Source: Dichetophora obliterata (lineage: Eukaryota > Arthropoda > Insecta > Diptera > Sciomyzidae). Taken from it: DNA of 64,000 nt. A program made the position numbers and the translations under genes. Every line of letters starts with the position of its first letter. Positions within the stretch are counted from its first letter, which is position 1. Below, piece after piece: positions 11,561 through 22,715 of the stretch. The notes beneath the pieces are model-generated. The model was not told the DNA's origin and made no database searches. It was given only the letters and a program-made list of their open reading frames with translations. The DNA is taken from contig OY986438.1 in assembly GCA_963920525.1 (NCBI GenBank), positions 53,207,753-53,271,752 on the forward strand. The letters are read 5' to 3'.

Positions 11561-11564
11561 CTAT

Positions 11565-12235
11565 TCATTTCATTAATTATTCATTATTAATTTTTTATTC
11601 GCTATTCATTTTTTGTCATTATTTTTTTGATATTCATTATTCAGTTTTTAGTCATTATTCATTTTTTGTTCATTATTCATTTTTTAGTCATTATTCATTT
11701 TTTGTTCATTATCATTTGTTATTCATTATTCTTTTTTTAGTCTTTATTATTTTTTTATTCATTATTCATTTTTTATTCATTACTCATTTGTTATACATTA
11801 TTTGTTTTTTATTCATTTTTATTCATTCAAATCATAAGCCATAAATAAAAAATGAATAATGAATAAGAAATTAATAATGAATAACAAATTAATAATGAAT
11901 AAAACAATTAATAATGATTAATTTAATAAGAATAAAAAATGAATAACGAATAAAAAATGAATAATATATAAAAAAAGAATAACTGAAAATTCTGAAATTG
12001 TGAATTGCATTCTTTGTGAATAGCATTCAAATGAATAAAAAAAATGATTCATAATTCTGAATAACGAACATTATCATGAATTAACATTATTAATGAATAA
12101 TCAATCATTTTCTTTTAAAATGAATGTGAATTAAAATGTTTACTTATATATCAATTTTGCATTCATTGAATGCATTCCTATTTCGTTATTCATTGATTTA
12201 CTTTTTTGTGAATAAAATCAAATTGAATGCATTCT
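11565..12235. repeat. ATTCATT-type low-complexity array with inverted halves
   Basis: 11565-11830 is dominated by TTATTCATT/ATTCATTTTTTA units on the + strand; 11840-12235 is dominated by their complement AATGAATAA. The switch of strand at about 11835 makes a long imperfect palindrome able to fold on itself. Confidence 0.85.
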
Positions 12236-12246
12236 TTTACAGCTCT

Positions 12247-12395
12247 GGTTATTAGGCACTTTTACCTTATACACCAACGGTGGTCAAATGTGGTTGTTCA
12301 ACTCAGAACTTGAATTAGTCGGTTATTAGGCGTTTTTGCCTCGTATACCAACGGTGGGCAAATGTGGCTCATAGACCAACGATTTGAAGAAAAAT
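12247..12395 (+). repeat. Two-copy ~73 bp tandem repeat
   Basis: 'ggttattaggc.ctttt.cct..tacaccaacggtgg.caaatgtgg' occurs at about 12247 and about 12320. No coding seen. Confidence 0.75.
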
Positions 12396-12965
12396 GTTAT
12401 TATGTGAGCCCGGTTTTTCTTTACTGGACGTTCTCTTTAATTATGTTGGTCAGATAAAAGTTGAGCTAGATGTCAAAGTCAGCTGTTCGAACTGCAGTTT
12501 TTCTAGTTGTTATTGTTGCATACGGCTGTTACTAATACAAAACCAATTTTTAAAAAATGGACAAAAGATTTGATTTTTGTTTTGTTATGTTATTTACGTT
12601 AAAAAACTTCAAATTGGTTATTTCTTTTGTTGTTATTAGTGTGTAACAAAAAGATGGCCACACTCTAAATTTTTATTTTTTTAAAAGAAGCAAAAATAAT
12701 TTTGTTTTTCAAGGGAACTCACACAAAACAATTTTTTTATAAAGAAAAAAAGATATTTTTCTACGAATAGTTTAACATAAAGAAGTCAAAATTTAAAAAT
12801 TTTAATTTATGCCAGTATTGTCGTTAAAGTTCAATATGTTATGTCCATCATTAATATTAATTTAGATTATTTTAATAATAATCCTTTATTTTTTTATATA
12901 CTCAGCGCAAATATTAATAGCAGAAAATTTTGTAGCTTTTTTGTGCTTTAAGAAGGAATGGAGTT
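12396..12965. other. Unassigned AT-rich sequence
   Basis: Nothing recognised. The end (ACCGCCCACAAATACAAAAATG, 12970) already matches the Helitron-like tail that precedes the foldback. Confidence 0.5.
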
Positions 12966-12969
12966 TTAA

Positions 12970-13578
12970 CCGCCCACAAATACAAAAATGTAAGGTTTTG
13001 AAAATAAAAACTTTCAAGACTAAAAAGAAAAAAATAAATAAAAAGTAAAAACAAATTTTTAAAAATAAGCTTTTATTGAAAAGAAAACGTGAACTAAAAA
13101 GAGAAAAATAAATTTTACTGACATTTGTTATATATTTGTATATAGCAGGTATATTTTAGATTCAAAAGTACCCTTCTCTTGGTTACTCATCATCATCATA
13201 ATAAAAGTATTCATATATCATATATTTAGAAATTAATATTGTAAAATATATTTAAATTTAAAAAAACTTGAGGCACCGATGTCCGCGATCGGTATCTATT
13301 ATATAAAAGTATAAATATAATTTATAAAAGTATACAAAAATACTTTAAAAAGTATAAATAGATATACGTCCCTAGAACTTACTTATTTGGAGTACGTTTT
13401 TATTATAATGATGAGTAACCAAGAGAGGGAGTTTCTTCTGAATCTATAATATACTTACTATTTACTTATATGACGAATGTCAGTTAAATTTCTTTTTTCT
13501 TTTTAGTTCACGTTTTCTTTTGAATAAAAGCTTATTTTGAAAAATTTTTTTTTTACTTTTAATTTATTTAAGAAGTTA
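12970..13578. mobile_element. Foldback element, copy 1 (older)
   Basis: Two arms in inverted order: about 13010-13220 and 13390-13575. The best kept part is CTTGGTTACTCATCATCAT on the left against ATGATGAGTAACCAAGAG on the right; arms extend out to 'gaactaaaaagaaaaat'/'ttctttttagttc' and the AAGCTTTTATT blocks. Same family and layout as 19255-19810. Both copies are preceded by 'accgcccacaaat..aaaatg...ttttgaaaata', so that tail belongs to the unit. Non-coding; a transcript would form a long hairpin. Confidence 0.85.
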
Positions 13579-13596
13579 CAGCCTGTCAAATATCAC

Positions 13597-13730
13597 TAGG
13601 TTAGGTTAGGTTTCACCACATAGACCAGATATTTGGTCCGTTATGATACCACATTGGATTTACTCATCCCGCCTTCTCTCCTAGGCACTGTCGTGGAACC
13701 AACCTGTACTTATAATATATAGCAGCAAAT
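13597..13730 (-). mobile_element. 3' end of a LOA/Jockey/R1-group LINE
   Basis: Read on -, a short coding tail CLGEKAG-stop is followed by TGGTATCATAACGGACC and a terminal (AACCT)n, seen on + as AGGTTAGGTTAGGTT at 13597-13613. This arrangement (CLG.K.G, stop, 'tggtatcac.a.gg', AACCT tail) is one I associate with LOA/I-type LINE 3' ends of flies. Upstream coding on - cannot be followed beyond the tail, so this is a stub. The (TTAGG)-like run is not evidence of a telomere. Confidence 0.5.
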
Positions 13731-14305
13731 TATTACTCTTGCAGAAGTCATTCGCATGAACCCCTATTCTAATGACATGCCTACATATAAGACAGTGCCT
13801 TGTTATAACGCCTATCAGAATGGAGAGATCGTTCCTCGTCAATTAAGTGAGCTTCGCCATTCGTTTTTCAGTGAAACTAGGCCACATCTGTCTAGCTGTG
13901 TTAGAGGTGGTGATATGCTTCCACCTGAAATTAGCCTTTTCTGTGGCATGTTGCCTTAGAGACAGCTTGCAAGACGCAAGTGGCATGCCTAAAGTTTAAA
14001 TGTCAGGCAGCAGCGTAACCGTTATACCTTCTCCAGCGTGCTCATCTGCTCTTCAATTTCCTGGAATGTTCCCATGCCCCGGTACCGAAATATCAATAAA
14101 AAAATTAAAGCATTTTTTGCTCACATAATATTTTGGCTGGGTTTATTAAAATTTGTTTATGTTTTTACTTTGTTTGAAGAACGGTGTGGCTCTTTGAAAG
14201 GTATTGAAAATCTTTATGTGGGTCTTATTGGCCTTACTCGTATCCTGTTTTATACCTTTACTCGTGCCCACCCCTGTTTTATACCTTTACATATATACCA
14301 TATCA
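13731..14305. other. Unassigned sequence beside the LINE stub
   Basis: Higher in GC than its surroundings between 13750 and 14080 and may be further decayed LINE on -, but I cannot align a domain. The + frames here (67 and 91 codons) have no recognised similarity. Confidence 0.35.
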
Positions 14306-14309
14306 AATT

Positions 14310-14490
14310 GTGATTGAGAAAAGATAAATTGAAAGAAAGAATAGCTTAAATGAAATTCAGACATTTCATTTTGAATCTCAGAAAAGATCAATTGAAATTA
14401 AGAAAGAATCAGATGAAATTTAGAATTGATCAATTAAAATTCAGAAAAAACCAACTCAGAATTGATCAATTCAAAATCAGGAATTCTAAT
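14310..14490 (+). repeat. Short tandem repeat, GAATTGATCAATT-type
   Basis: Loose 24-30 bp units 'agaa..gatcaattgaaatt' repeat about six times. The 60-codon frame across it (KLRKNQMKFRIDQLKFRKNQ) only reflects the repeat. Confidence 0.7.
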
Positions 14491-14499
14491 CTATACATT

Positions 14500-17385
14500 A
14501 ATTCTTATCGATATTATAATCACAATAATTAAGAAAAGTTACCGTTTGAAGTAGTCACTGTGTTTTGGAAATAGAAGTGCGTTTAGTTTTCAATTTCATT
14601 TTTTCAATTCTAAGCTCAACGTGCGTATGACAGATTAAAAGCTTACGTGAAAAATTCCAAGTCATTAAATTTATTTTGAGAATTTTTAACGCAGTTTGCG
14701 TGGGGTATAAAAACATTTAAACTATATCACTTTTGCCCATAATTTTCGATTTTAGATTTAGATTTTATCATTTGATGTGTGTTAAACGTGGGAACATAAA
14801 AGTGTATGCTATAAATTTCTGCTATTTTTATAGATCATAGCTGTATTTATAAGGTTTTCTATTTCTGTATGTTAGTAATTTGCAAAATTTAGTGTCAACT
14901 TTTAATCCATATGAAATTTTACCCATATTAATAAGATGTGAAAGTTCTTTTTTGTGTCTTTAATTATAATCGTTGATAGTCTGCAATTTAAAAAAATGGA
15001 AATTTTCATATTATAAGGGTTATAATTCTAAAAAAAAATATCATGTTAAAGAAATATTCAAATTTATTCAATTTAAATTTACCTAAAAAAAATTTTATTT
15101 TTAAATATCATAAGTATAAAAACCAACAACTCTATAGTATTATTACATTATATAACCCAACATTCCAAATTACTTTTCTTGCAAGTATGAATGTATGTTT
15201 CGCCCTACTCCAGAATAATAACATAACGAAAAATTATTCGTTACCTTTGTATAACCTGTTATTAACTTACTCATTGGCTTCAAAATAGAATCCACTTACA
15301 TTAGATGCCTTAATTTCTTCAACTGTTTCAGTTGGTTTTAATGAGCCTTTTCATCATGGTCATCATTTGATCATCAGACACTCATTGTTGTCAAATAAAC
15401 AAAGGTTTCCGCGGCCGCTTTAACAACTCGTGTCTGAATCAGATTAACGTAGCTATTCCAAACGTTGCTTCGGTCAGCTCAATATTTAGACCGCATACTT
15501 TATAATAATTGCCTTTTTTGCTTATTCCATGATTTCAAAGGTCAAAATGCGGTTCAAAGCTTGATACCGAATTTTAATTTATGACTGATCAAGAACTAAA
15601 ATCCTTTTGTGTTATCATCGGTAGCTGAAAGAAAAAGATTTCTACTGTAATGATTGAGTTGGAATTCGAATCATTTTCGAAAATTAACAAACTCTTATTT
15701 TGTAGCTACAATCAGTTAAATAACGAAATAAAAGGTAAACCAGAGCAATCATTGTGCAATCAGAGAAATCATGTTTATTTAAGTCTTACCACATGAAATC
15801 AGTTTGAACCATAGCTATTATTTCGTTTTCGTGTGGTTGCCAGAACAAAAATATGAGAATGCTGATTTTGAATATTCGAGTATAATAACTTATTTGATGA
15901 TAGCTAAATTTCAGCTAAGCGATTAAAAAAAATACTAAAGGCCCAAACATAATAGGCTCTAGCTGGCTGCGTCATGTGTCAAAATTTACACGAATACACA
16001 GATATGATGCGCACAAACCATAATGGCTCGAGCCAGCTTTTACGTTAAGTTTCGAAAACTTGAGCTGGCTGCAGTCAAAGCGATTGCTATCGTATACTCT
16101 GTAAGAAATCAGCTGTTCTTATATCAGCATAATTGCAATAAATTAATTTATAGCTGTTGGAGTTTGTTAATTGAAATGACAAATACGTTATATTATAATT
16201 TAATTATATTGTAATTTAAACTAAACAAAGAAAAAGCTTAGAATGAAATTGCCAACATCTGCAATAAGAACAGTGTTTTATTCTTTGTATTAGTAAAATG
16301 AAATTATTAAAAGCTTTTATATAGATATTTAATGATTATTTGCGGGTAATTTAATAGTTTATCTAATATTTGCGGGGAATTTGATTTTATATTAAATTTT
16401 CTGATCCTCTTCAGGGTACTTTTATGTAATATAAGCGATTCTGAACTAAGGAATACTAAATAAAAAAAAAATGATCAGAGATATAGGTATAAAGTTTTTT
16501 TATTTTTAATTCAACAATTATTAAAGTAGGTACACAAAAGTTTTTTTGGGACGTAACACAGCGGAACGCATTCATACGGCCATTGATAGTAAGCGTTGTC
16601 AGAATACAATAAAATTTGGTATATATGTGTTTTGGAGTAGTAGAACAAAAATTTGTAAAAATGGTTAATATCAGTTAACGAACACTCCCCCTCCCATACA
16701 AATTTTATTCTATAAGTGTCTATTTGTTCAATACTAAATTGTAATTCATGGCAGTTTTACTATTTGTAAACATTCTGATTAATTTGTCTGTACCTTTAAC
16801 TATCTTGCTTAAAAATAAAATTTTCTACATGCTTTAACAGATTTTTGTAAGCAGACAATCAATTCTATAGACAGCCTTATACTATTAATGGTTTTGAAAT
16901 TGAGTCTGTTTCTTTGTTTCATTTATTTTCTTAGTTTTTAATCAAATAATGGTATGAGAAACATTTATCGGCAGTGGCTAAACTGAAAGAAAGTGTGATC
17001 AAATTTTTAGCAACATTTTTTATTTCTATACGAATACAATAGTTGCTTCATGCTATTTTTGAAAATAAGCAATTTGTCCCATAAACCTACAACATTAATT
17101 TTTTCGTAAATATTCTTAAAAAGTAGAAATATGTGTATACCAAAATATCAGTTATGTTGCAAATGGGACGAATATTTAACTTCAAATTTTGTCACTTCTA
17201 CAGAGTTAAAAAATAATAAAATAAAAGAAAAAAAAATCATATTATTGTCTAAGAAAAACATGCATAAATGCTTCATTAGCTGCTTACGTTGTCTAACTAA
17301 ACTTTTTAATTATATAATTATTATATGTATTCCTTATTAAAAATATTTTTTTGTTAAAATATAAATTTAGATTACATTTAAAACA
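14500..17385. other. Mostly unassigned AT-rich sequence
   Basis: No coding similarity recognised over 2.9 kb. A small cluster at 15950-16090 repeats 'gctctagctggctgcgtca', 'gctcgagccagc' and 'tgagctggctgcagtca', in both orientations, and may be a decayed MITE. A NotI-type GCGGCCGC sits at 15412-15419. Confidence 0.5.
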
Positions 17386-17389
17386 TATA

Positions 17390-18256
17390 CACAGTGATGA
17401 TGTGAAAATAAATAGGGACACCTGCATTTTTATATTTAAAGCTGCATGAATTATAAAAAAGTTGCCGCAGATATAGATTTAACTCCCACGGGTGGTAATT
17501 CTCCTTGATTAGGCGAGTAAAAATATGTAAGGATGCGGCTCTCCCTCTCCCCCTTTGGGAATTGGAAAGGAAAATCTTGATAATATGTGTCATTACGTCT
17601 TACTCCATATATTATTTATCTTTTAAGCGATCTCCAAAATTAATAGCATCTTGAAAAAGAGAATTCATGACCTTCAAACCAATGACACCAAAAATCGTTT
17701 TCTAATCGTACCACACTAAAAGCTACTGTTTTACGTGTGGTAATTTAAAATTAAAAAGTGGTAATGTTTGCATTGAGTACTCAAGTACTGTGGCAGGATC
17801 AAAAACCAAGTCAATAGAAAACTTTATCATAAAAAAAATTACATCAAAAAACTATCAAAAAAATATTTAATAATCGAGATATTTATTATCAAAGTTGAAT
17901 TTAAAATTTCTTCAGAATTTAGATGAGCATAACTTACTCAATTGTGACTTTATGCAAAATGGTTTAGAAACAATTTAAAGCAAATTTGATATTCTTCTCA
18001 ACAAAATATAAACTTTGGAAATCGGCTAAGAGATACATTAAATATGGAGTAAAATGTAATGACACATATTTTCAAGTTTTTTCTCTCTAGCTCCCAAAGG
18101 GGGAGGGGTGAACCTCATCCTTGCATATTTTTATTCGCATAATCAAGGAGAATCACCACCCGAGGGAGTTAAATCTATATCTGTGGCACCTTGTGTATAA
18201 TTCATGCAGCTTTAAATATAAAAATACAGGTGTCCCTATTTATTTTCACAGTACTG
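17390..18256. mobile_element. Long-TIR Tc1/mariner-like non-autonomous element, copy 1
   Basis: Ends CAGTGATGATGTGAAAATAAA at left and the reverse complement of CAGTACTGTGAAAATAAA at right, then AATAGGGACACCTG on both sides. The inverted match runs more than 230 bp inward through 'tttaaagctgcatgaattata', 'ccttgattaggcga', 'ccccctttggga' and 'atatgtgtcattac'. TA flanks both ends (17388-17389, 18257-18258). The centre has no transposase. A second, more worn copy is at 37085-37946. Confidence 0.85.
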
Positions 18257-18258
18257 TA

Positions 18259-18540
18259 TATATATAAGTTATTTTCTAACGAAAAAATAATGAATTCATG
18301 TTTTCGAAATATTAATTTGTATTTATTAACCATAACTTTGAAATTACATTTAATTTTAACCAACATAAAAATTAACAAGAACCGCAAATTAATCACCAAA
18401 AACATTAAAAAAAAACATATAAAATAAATTTAAAGGTTTTCTATATGACCTATTCTTTATAATTGTGTTAATTTTCTATGATTTAAATACAAATTCTAAA
18501 TGTTTGATAGTTTAAATCATTCTTTTTTATAAGCTTTTAT
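18259..18540. other. Unassigned AT-rich sequence with a flanking direct repeat
   Basis: 18481-18543 ('aaatac.aattctaa.tgt.tgatagttt') recurs in the same orientation at 19804-19866, bracketing the Helitron-like and foldback block. Nothing coding. Confidence 0.55.
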
Positions 18541-18544
18541 TTAA

Positions 18545-19235
18545 CTTGCTTCGTTCGTATGTATGTATATCTTCAAAACTTGCAAGCCATTTTTCTACAA
18601 CTTGTTGGTATCCGATTAAGCTGAAATTTAGCATACATATGTAAGTTCGGTGGCAATGCAATATTATGATAAATTGTTTTGCCACACCCCTTTTTACCGC
18701 TCACAAATCAATAAAAATGCTATGTCTCTAAAACTACTGGGCCGATTCAGCTGCAATTTGGGCAGTAAATTTAATTTGAGACGAGGATAATTAAGGAAAA
18801 ATATTTACCACTCCCCCTTTTACCGCCCATAAATCCATAATATCTCTAAAACTACTTTACCGATTCAGCTGAAATTTTGGCAGTAAATTTCCTTTGACTA
18901 GAGGATAAAAAAGGAAATTTTTGCTACTCCCCCTTTTACCGCACACAAATCCATAACAATTATATATCTCTAAAAATACGGGGCTGATTCAGCTGAAATT
19001 TAAACAGTAAAGTTTCATCAAATAAAGCATGGGTTTATGAAAAACATTTGGCCACACCCCCTTTAACCGTCCACAAATCAATAAAAATGCTGTATCTCCA
19101 AAACAACGGGGCTGATTCAGCTTAAATTTTGGCAGTTAATTTCCTTCAAGAAGAGGATGGTTCCAGAAAAAAATTGTGCCACGCCCCCTTTTACCGCCCA
19201 CAAATCAATAAAAATGCTATATCTCCATAAGTTTT
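18545..19235 (+). repeat. ~125 bp tandem units of the Helitron-like family
   Basis: The phrase TCTC(T/C)(A)AAAACTAC..GGCCGATTCAGCTG recurs at 18725, 18843, 18967, 19095 and 19222 (truncated), giving 118, 124, 128 and 127 bp steps. Units also carry CCCCCTTTTACCGCCC and ACAAATCAATAAAAATGC, exactly the blocks of the 5' third of the elements at 2414-4691 and 4692-6998. The leader 'cgttcgtatgtatgtat' at 18552 resembles their microsatellite start. Joined directly to the foldback at 19255. Confidence 0.8.
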
Positions 19236-19254
19236 GAAAATAAGAGATGTTAAT

Positions 19255-19810
19255 AATAAACCTTTAAGACTAAAAAGTAAAAATTTTTAAGAAATAAGCT
19301 TTTATTTAAAGAGACGTGAACTAAAAAGAAAAATAAATAAATTTAAGTGACATTTGTAATATATGTATGTATGCAGTAGGTATATTCTAGATGCAGAAGA
19401 ACCCCTCTCTTGGTTACTCATCATCATAGTATAAACGTACGTAAATTGGTAAGTTCTAAGGACTTACATAAATTTAGAATTTTTCAAATACATTTATGTT
19501 TAAAAGCTTAAGGCACTGATATTGTGTAGTAAGCCTGTATAACGGAGCGTGGACATAGGTGCCTCAAGCTTTTAAATATAAATGTATTTGAAAAATTCTA
19601 AACTTATATAAGTCCTTAGAACATACCAATTTACGTACGTTTATACTATGATGATGAGTAACCAAGAGAGGGGTTCTTCTGCATCTAGAATATACCTACT
19701 GCATACATACATATATGACAAATGTAACTTAAATTAATTTTTTTCTTTTTAGTTTACGTCTTTTTAAATAAAAGCCTATTTTTTAAAAAAATTTTTTACT
19801 TTTTATTTAT
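19255..19810. mobile_element. Foldback element, copy 2 (well kept)
   Basis: Arms of about 250 bp, 19261-19513 and 19562-19806, are nearly perfect reverse complements; for example CTCTTGGTTACTCATCATCA against TGATGATGAGTAACCAAGAG, and AACGTACGTAAATTGGTA against TACCAATTTACGTACGTTT. A ~48 bp spacer (19514-19561) with CACTGAT...ATAGGTG separates them. No coding. The arms are more alike than in copy 1, so this copy is younger or has been kept homogeneous by gene conversion between arms. Confidence 0.92.
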
Positions 19811-19877
19811 TTTAAATACTAATTCTAGTTGTCTGATAGTTTAAAATCTTTTATTAAGCTTTTTAGGTCAGATTAGA

Positions 19878-20175
19878 ACAATTAATTGCTCTAACGAATT
19901 TACAATATGAAAAGGAAAACATCACTAGCTGATTTTATTGCAATTTCGGTCCTGCTACAGGCTCATCAGAAATCTTTGTGATGCCACCACCTGGGATCGA
20001 ACCCGGGCGTGGAATGCCGTGCCTGCGCATAAGAACAATGCTCCACAGAGGTGAAGAGATTTCAGTGACAATATCTCAGTTATTCTGGTTTTCTCCTTTC
20101 CTACCTTTTTCGTTGCTGTTCGTTTTTGCTTACTTTAGTTTTTTTTTTTTAAATTCGTTAGAACAATTAATTATG
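19878..20175 (-). mobile_element. Short TIR element with a tRNA-like B box
   Basis: GAACAATTAATTGCTCTAAC at the left is inverted at the right as GTTAGAACAATTAATT. Inside, the - strand reads GGGTTCGATCCCAGG near 19990, a perfect pol III B box, followed by GTGGTGGCATC; the expected A box upstream is poor. The + frame here (MMPPPGIEPGRGMPC) is the usual false translation of a tRNA-like region. It could be a SINE remnant caught between inverted repeats. Confidence 0.5.
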
Positions 20176-20534
20176 GGTCAATATAGAGTTGTGGGATTGT
20201 AACGGCCCCTTCAGAAATCTTTCACAAAATTAATTAATATGTTGTCCTACATCTTTAGAGTAACTAATAATCTCGTGTTTTATTTAAGCCATGTATTTAA
20301 ATTACGCTAACTCTATCATTTCAGAGTATTAAACGATTAAAAAGTAAAAAATGTATACTCTTCTGGCATGCCCCATTGCCTAATTTTAAAAAGCTTGTAA
20401 CCATATAGTTTTTAATTTAAATCCTATAATGATATTTCCTCAATAATTTTGTAGCTAAATACAGGATAAAATGTAATTTCATGAAATAAAGGTAAAAAAT
20501 ATATTATCAACGTAACAATAATAACAACGTTTTT

Positions 20535-20876
20535 AGTCCCTCTAAAGCATGGTATAATTATTTGACAAGGTAGCCCTGACAGTTTTTTGGCGATTGGTAG
20601 TTGTCAAAAACAGCTAAGGGAGTTGTAGTTTGCTGCTGTTGACTAGCTGTGTACTTATTTTTAACTTTTCTTTGATTCATTAAATTTGTTCGCGAATTTT
20701 ATTGGAATGTTTTTAGTTTGCAGCTATGTTATGTTTAAGTCGTTGCTTATTTTTTCACATTTCTTTGATTAATTGCACGAACAGCTAATTTTGACAACTA
20801 CCCATCTCCGCTCGTGAGAAAAAAGCCAGTCTACGCTACTACCTTGTCAGTAATTGTGCCATGCCTCTTAAGTAGT
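20535..20876. mobile_element. MITE, ~340 bp
   Basis: Left AAGCATGGTATAATTATTTG then ACAAGGTAG matches the reverse complement of the right CTACCTTGTCAGTAATTGTG then CCATGCCT. 'gttgtcaaaa' and 'ttttgacaac' are also inverted further in. The target duplication is not clear. Sequence 20180-20530 to its left shows nothing. Confidence 0.7.
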
Positions 20877-20879
20877 GGC

Positions 20880-21320
20880 ACCCTAACCTGCCGAACTTAA
20901 GTTAAAATTATCGAGCAAAAATCGCAAACATGGTCGACGTTTGACTTTGACAGGCGCGTATTGAACAAAAAGTTAACATAGCAACAAGCTAATCGTAGCG
21001 AGAATTTACAAATCGCATCAATATCGACAAAGATAAAGAGATGAAAAACTCCGTTGGAGAGAGATAGCACGATGTTCGATTTTACGTAAAATTGGCCCCA
21101 ATACTTGCGCAAAATTTTTTACTGTAGTCGGAAATGCACAGAAAAAATTCCCTGGTTTTTGGTAATCGAAGAGAATCTCACCTTTTTCTTGCGACAACCG
21201 CCGACTTTAAAATGTTATATTATTGGAACAAAATTGATAGCAAAATGGATAACACAAAAAACGTCGGAAAAACACAGGAAACCATCCCTGTATCAGCATG
21301 GTGAAATTATATTATTTTAA
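20880..21320. other. Unassigned sequence
   Basis: Between the MITE and the Harbinger left end. Two 71-codon frames overlap here on opposite strands with no recognisable similarity. Confidence 0.4.
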
Positions 21321-21835
21321 TCACACCATAGGGGCTGTTCACATTTCAAACCGCTCATCAAATCGTTTGTCAAATCGTTTGACCACAAGAGTGTTCACAC
21401 TCTTCGTCAAATCTCATTCTGTCTTGAATAGCGAAGTGAACGCATCGCGATGGCGGAAAAATTGGTAGCAGCAGTTGTTATTGATATTATATTGGAAGAT
21501 GAAGAAGAAATTAAAAAAAGAGGAAAGAAACGATTGTGGGTGAAAGAGTGGGATCAGGAAAGACCGAAGTACACCCATACGCGTTTGTTGAAACAACTCA
21601 CATGCAATAACAATAGAGTTCAGCTACTACAGCTTTTTCACACTTTCTCCGCAAAAGATCATTTTAAGAACCAATCCAATATCATTGAAATAACTCAAAG
21701 ATATCGATAAAAGTGGTCCAATAAAAAACCAAAAGGGAGGAAAATTTACCCACCATAAAATGGGTTGGGCTCAGGGACAACACAAGACATAACAACTAAC
21801 CATGCGTTTACATAGATCTAATCATACATTAGTTT

Positions 21836-22105
21836 TCAATCTACTTTTGAGTTGACCTTTCGACAAGTTAACATCAAACACGTTACAGTTTTAACAAAGG
21901 TACTCATGCGATTTAATGGAGCAGTTAACATATAATTTGTTCTACTAAATGGTAAATAAATCAAGTTGTTAGAGTTTCTGCTGCTTCTACGGTTAGTGTT
22001 AAAATTTATAAAAGAAAGAAGCTCTGGAGTGTCGAATACACCAGTTATGAGTTGATGTAAGTAGACGATATCAGCAGATTTTCTTCTCTCACTTAAAGAT
22101 TGCAT
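21836..22105 (-). pseudogene. LINE ORF2 C-terminus
   Basis: 89-codon frame with ERRKSADIVYLHQLITGVFD, LLSFINFN, PFSRTNYMLTAPLNRM: the C-terminal block that follows the thumb in CR1/Jockey-type ORF2 proteins and lacks an RNase H. Ends at the stop codon at 21836; the 3' UTR runs to about 21606. Confidence 0.75.
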
Positions 22106-22151
22106 CTTTAATAATTTTAAACGATCCTCATATGGAGGAAGGTTTAATGTG

Positions 22152-22700
22152 TCAGTTCCATACAGTCAGGGACCATACTTGACTTGCGTACTCCAAGTGA
22201 GGACGCACGATTGAATAGTACAGAGTTGTAGTTGTTATTAAGCTATCAAACTCTTTGGACCACCGTTTTATAAAACCAAGCATAGAAGACGCTTTTTTAC
22301 AAATTCTATCAATATGCATGTTAAACGACAATTTAGAATCCATGCATATACCAAGGTTTTTGACGGTAGTTACACGACTTAAAGCAGTATCTTTAATTTT
22401 GTAATCAAAAATAAAATTGTTCCTTTTACGCGAAAAGGTCATAGTTTGGCATTTATCTGGATTTAAAAACATGTTATTTTTAGAACACCAAACCTCAAAG
22501 GAGTTCAAGTCTGACTGGAGCAGGTCTGAATTGTCATTAGAATCAATTGTTCTGTATATTTTCATATCATCTGCATAAATAAGCAAATGGGAGTGTTTAA
22601 TGACGTGGGTAACATCATTAATTGCCAAAATAAACAGAAGTGGGCCCAGGTGGCTTCCTTGAGGAACACCCGATTCTGCAACAAATTCAAAAGACAACAC
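22152..22700 (-). pseudogene. LINE reverse transcriptase, YADD and thumb part
   Basis: 182-codon frame continuing from 22716 after a frameshift. GVPQGSHLGPLLFILAINDV is RT motif B' (Q-G-S), LLIYADDMKIY is the catalytic YADD box, then NPDKCQTMTFSR and VKNLGICMDSKLSF are the motifs after it. The thumb follows to LEYASQVWSLTVWN. A second break separates it from the C-terminal frame at 21836-22105 (ERRKSADIVYLHQL, PFSRTNY), which finishes the protein. Confidence 0.9.
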
Positions 22701-22715
22701 GCCTCGGAACCGTAT

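Noticed and set aside
13597..13613. AGGTTAGGTTAGGTT as telomeric DNA
   Set aside because: Diptera lack TTAGG telomeres, and read on - it is the (AACCT)n tail of a LINE 3' end.
14350..14532. 60-codon frame rich in K, L, R, N, Q
   Set aside because: It is a translation of a short tandem repeat.
19978..20202. Frame beginning MMPPPGIEPGRGMPC
   Set aside because: This is the usual false protein read through a tRNA-like B box on the opposite strand.
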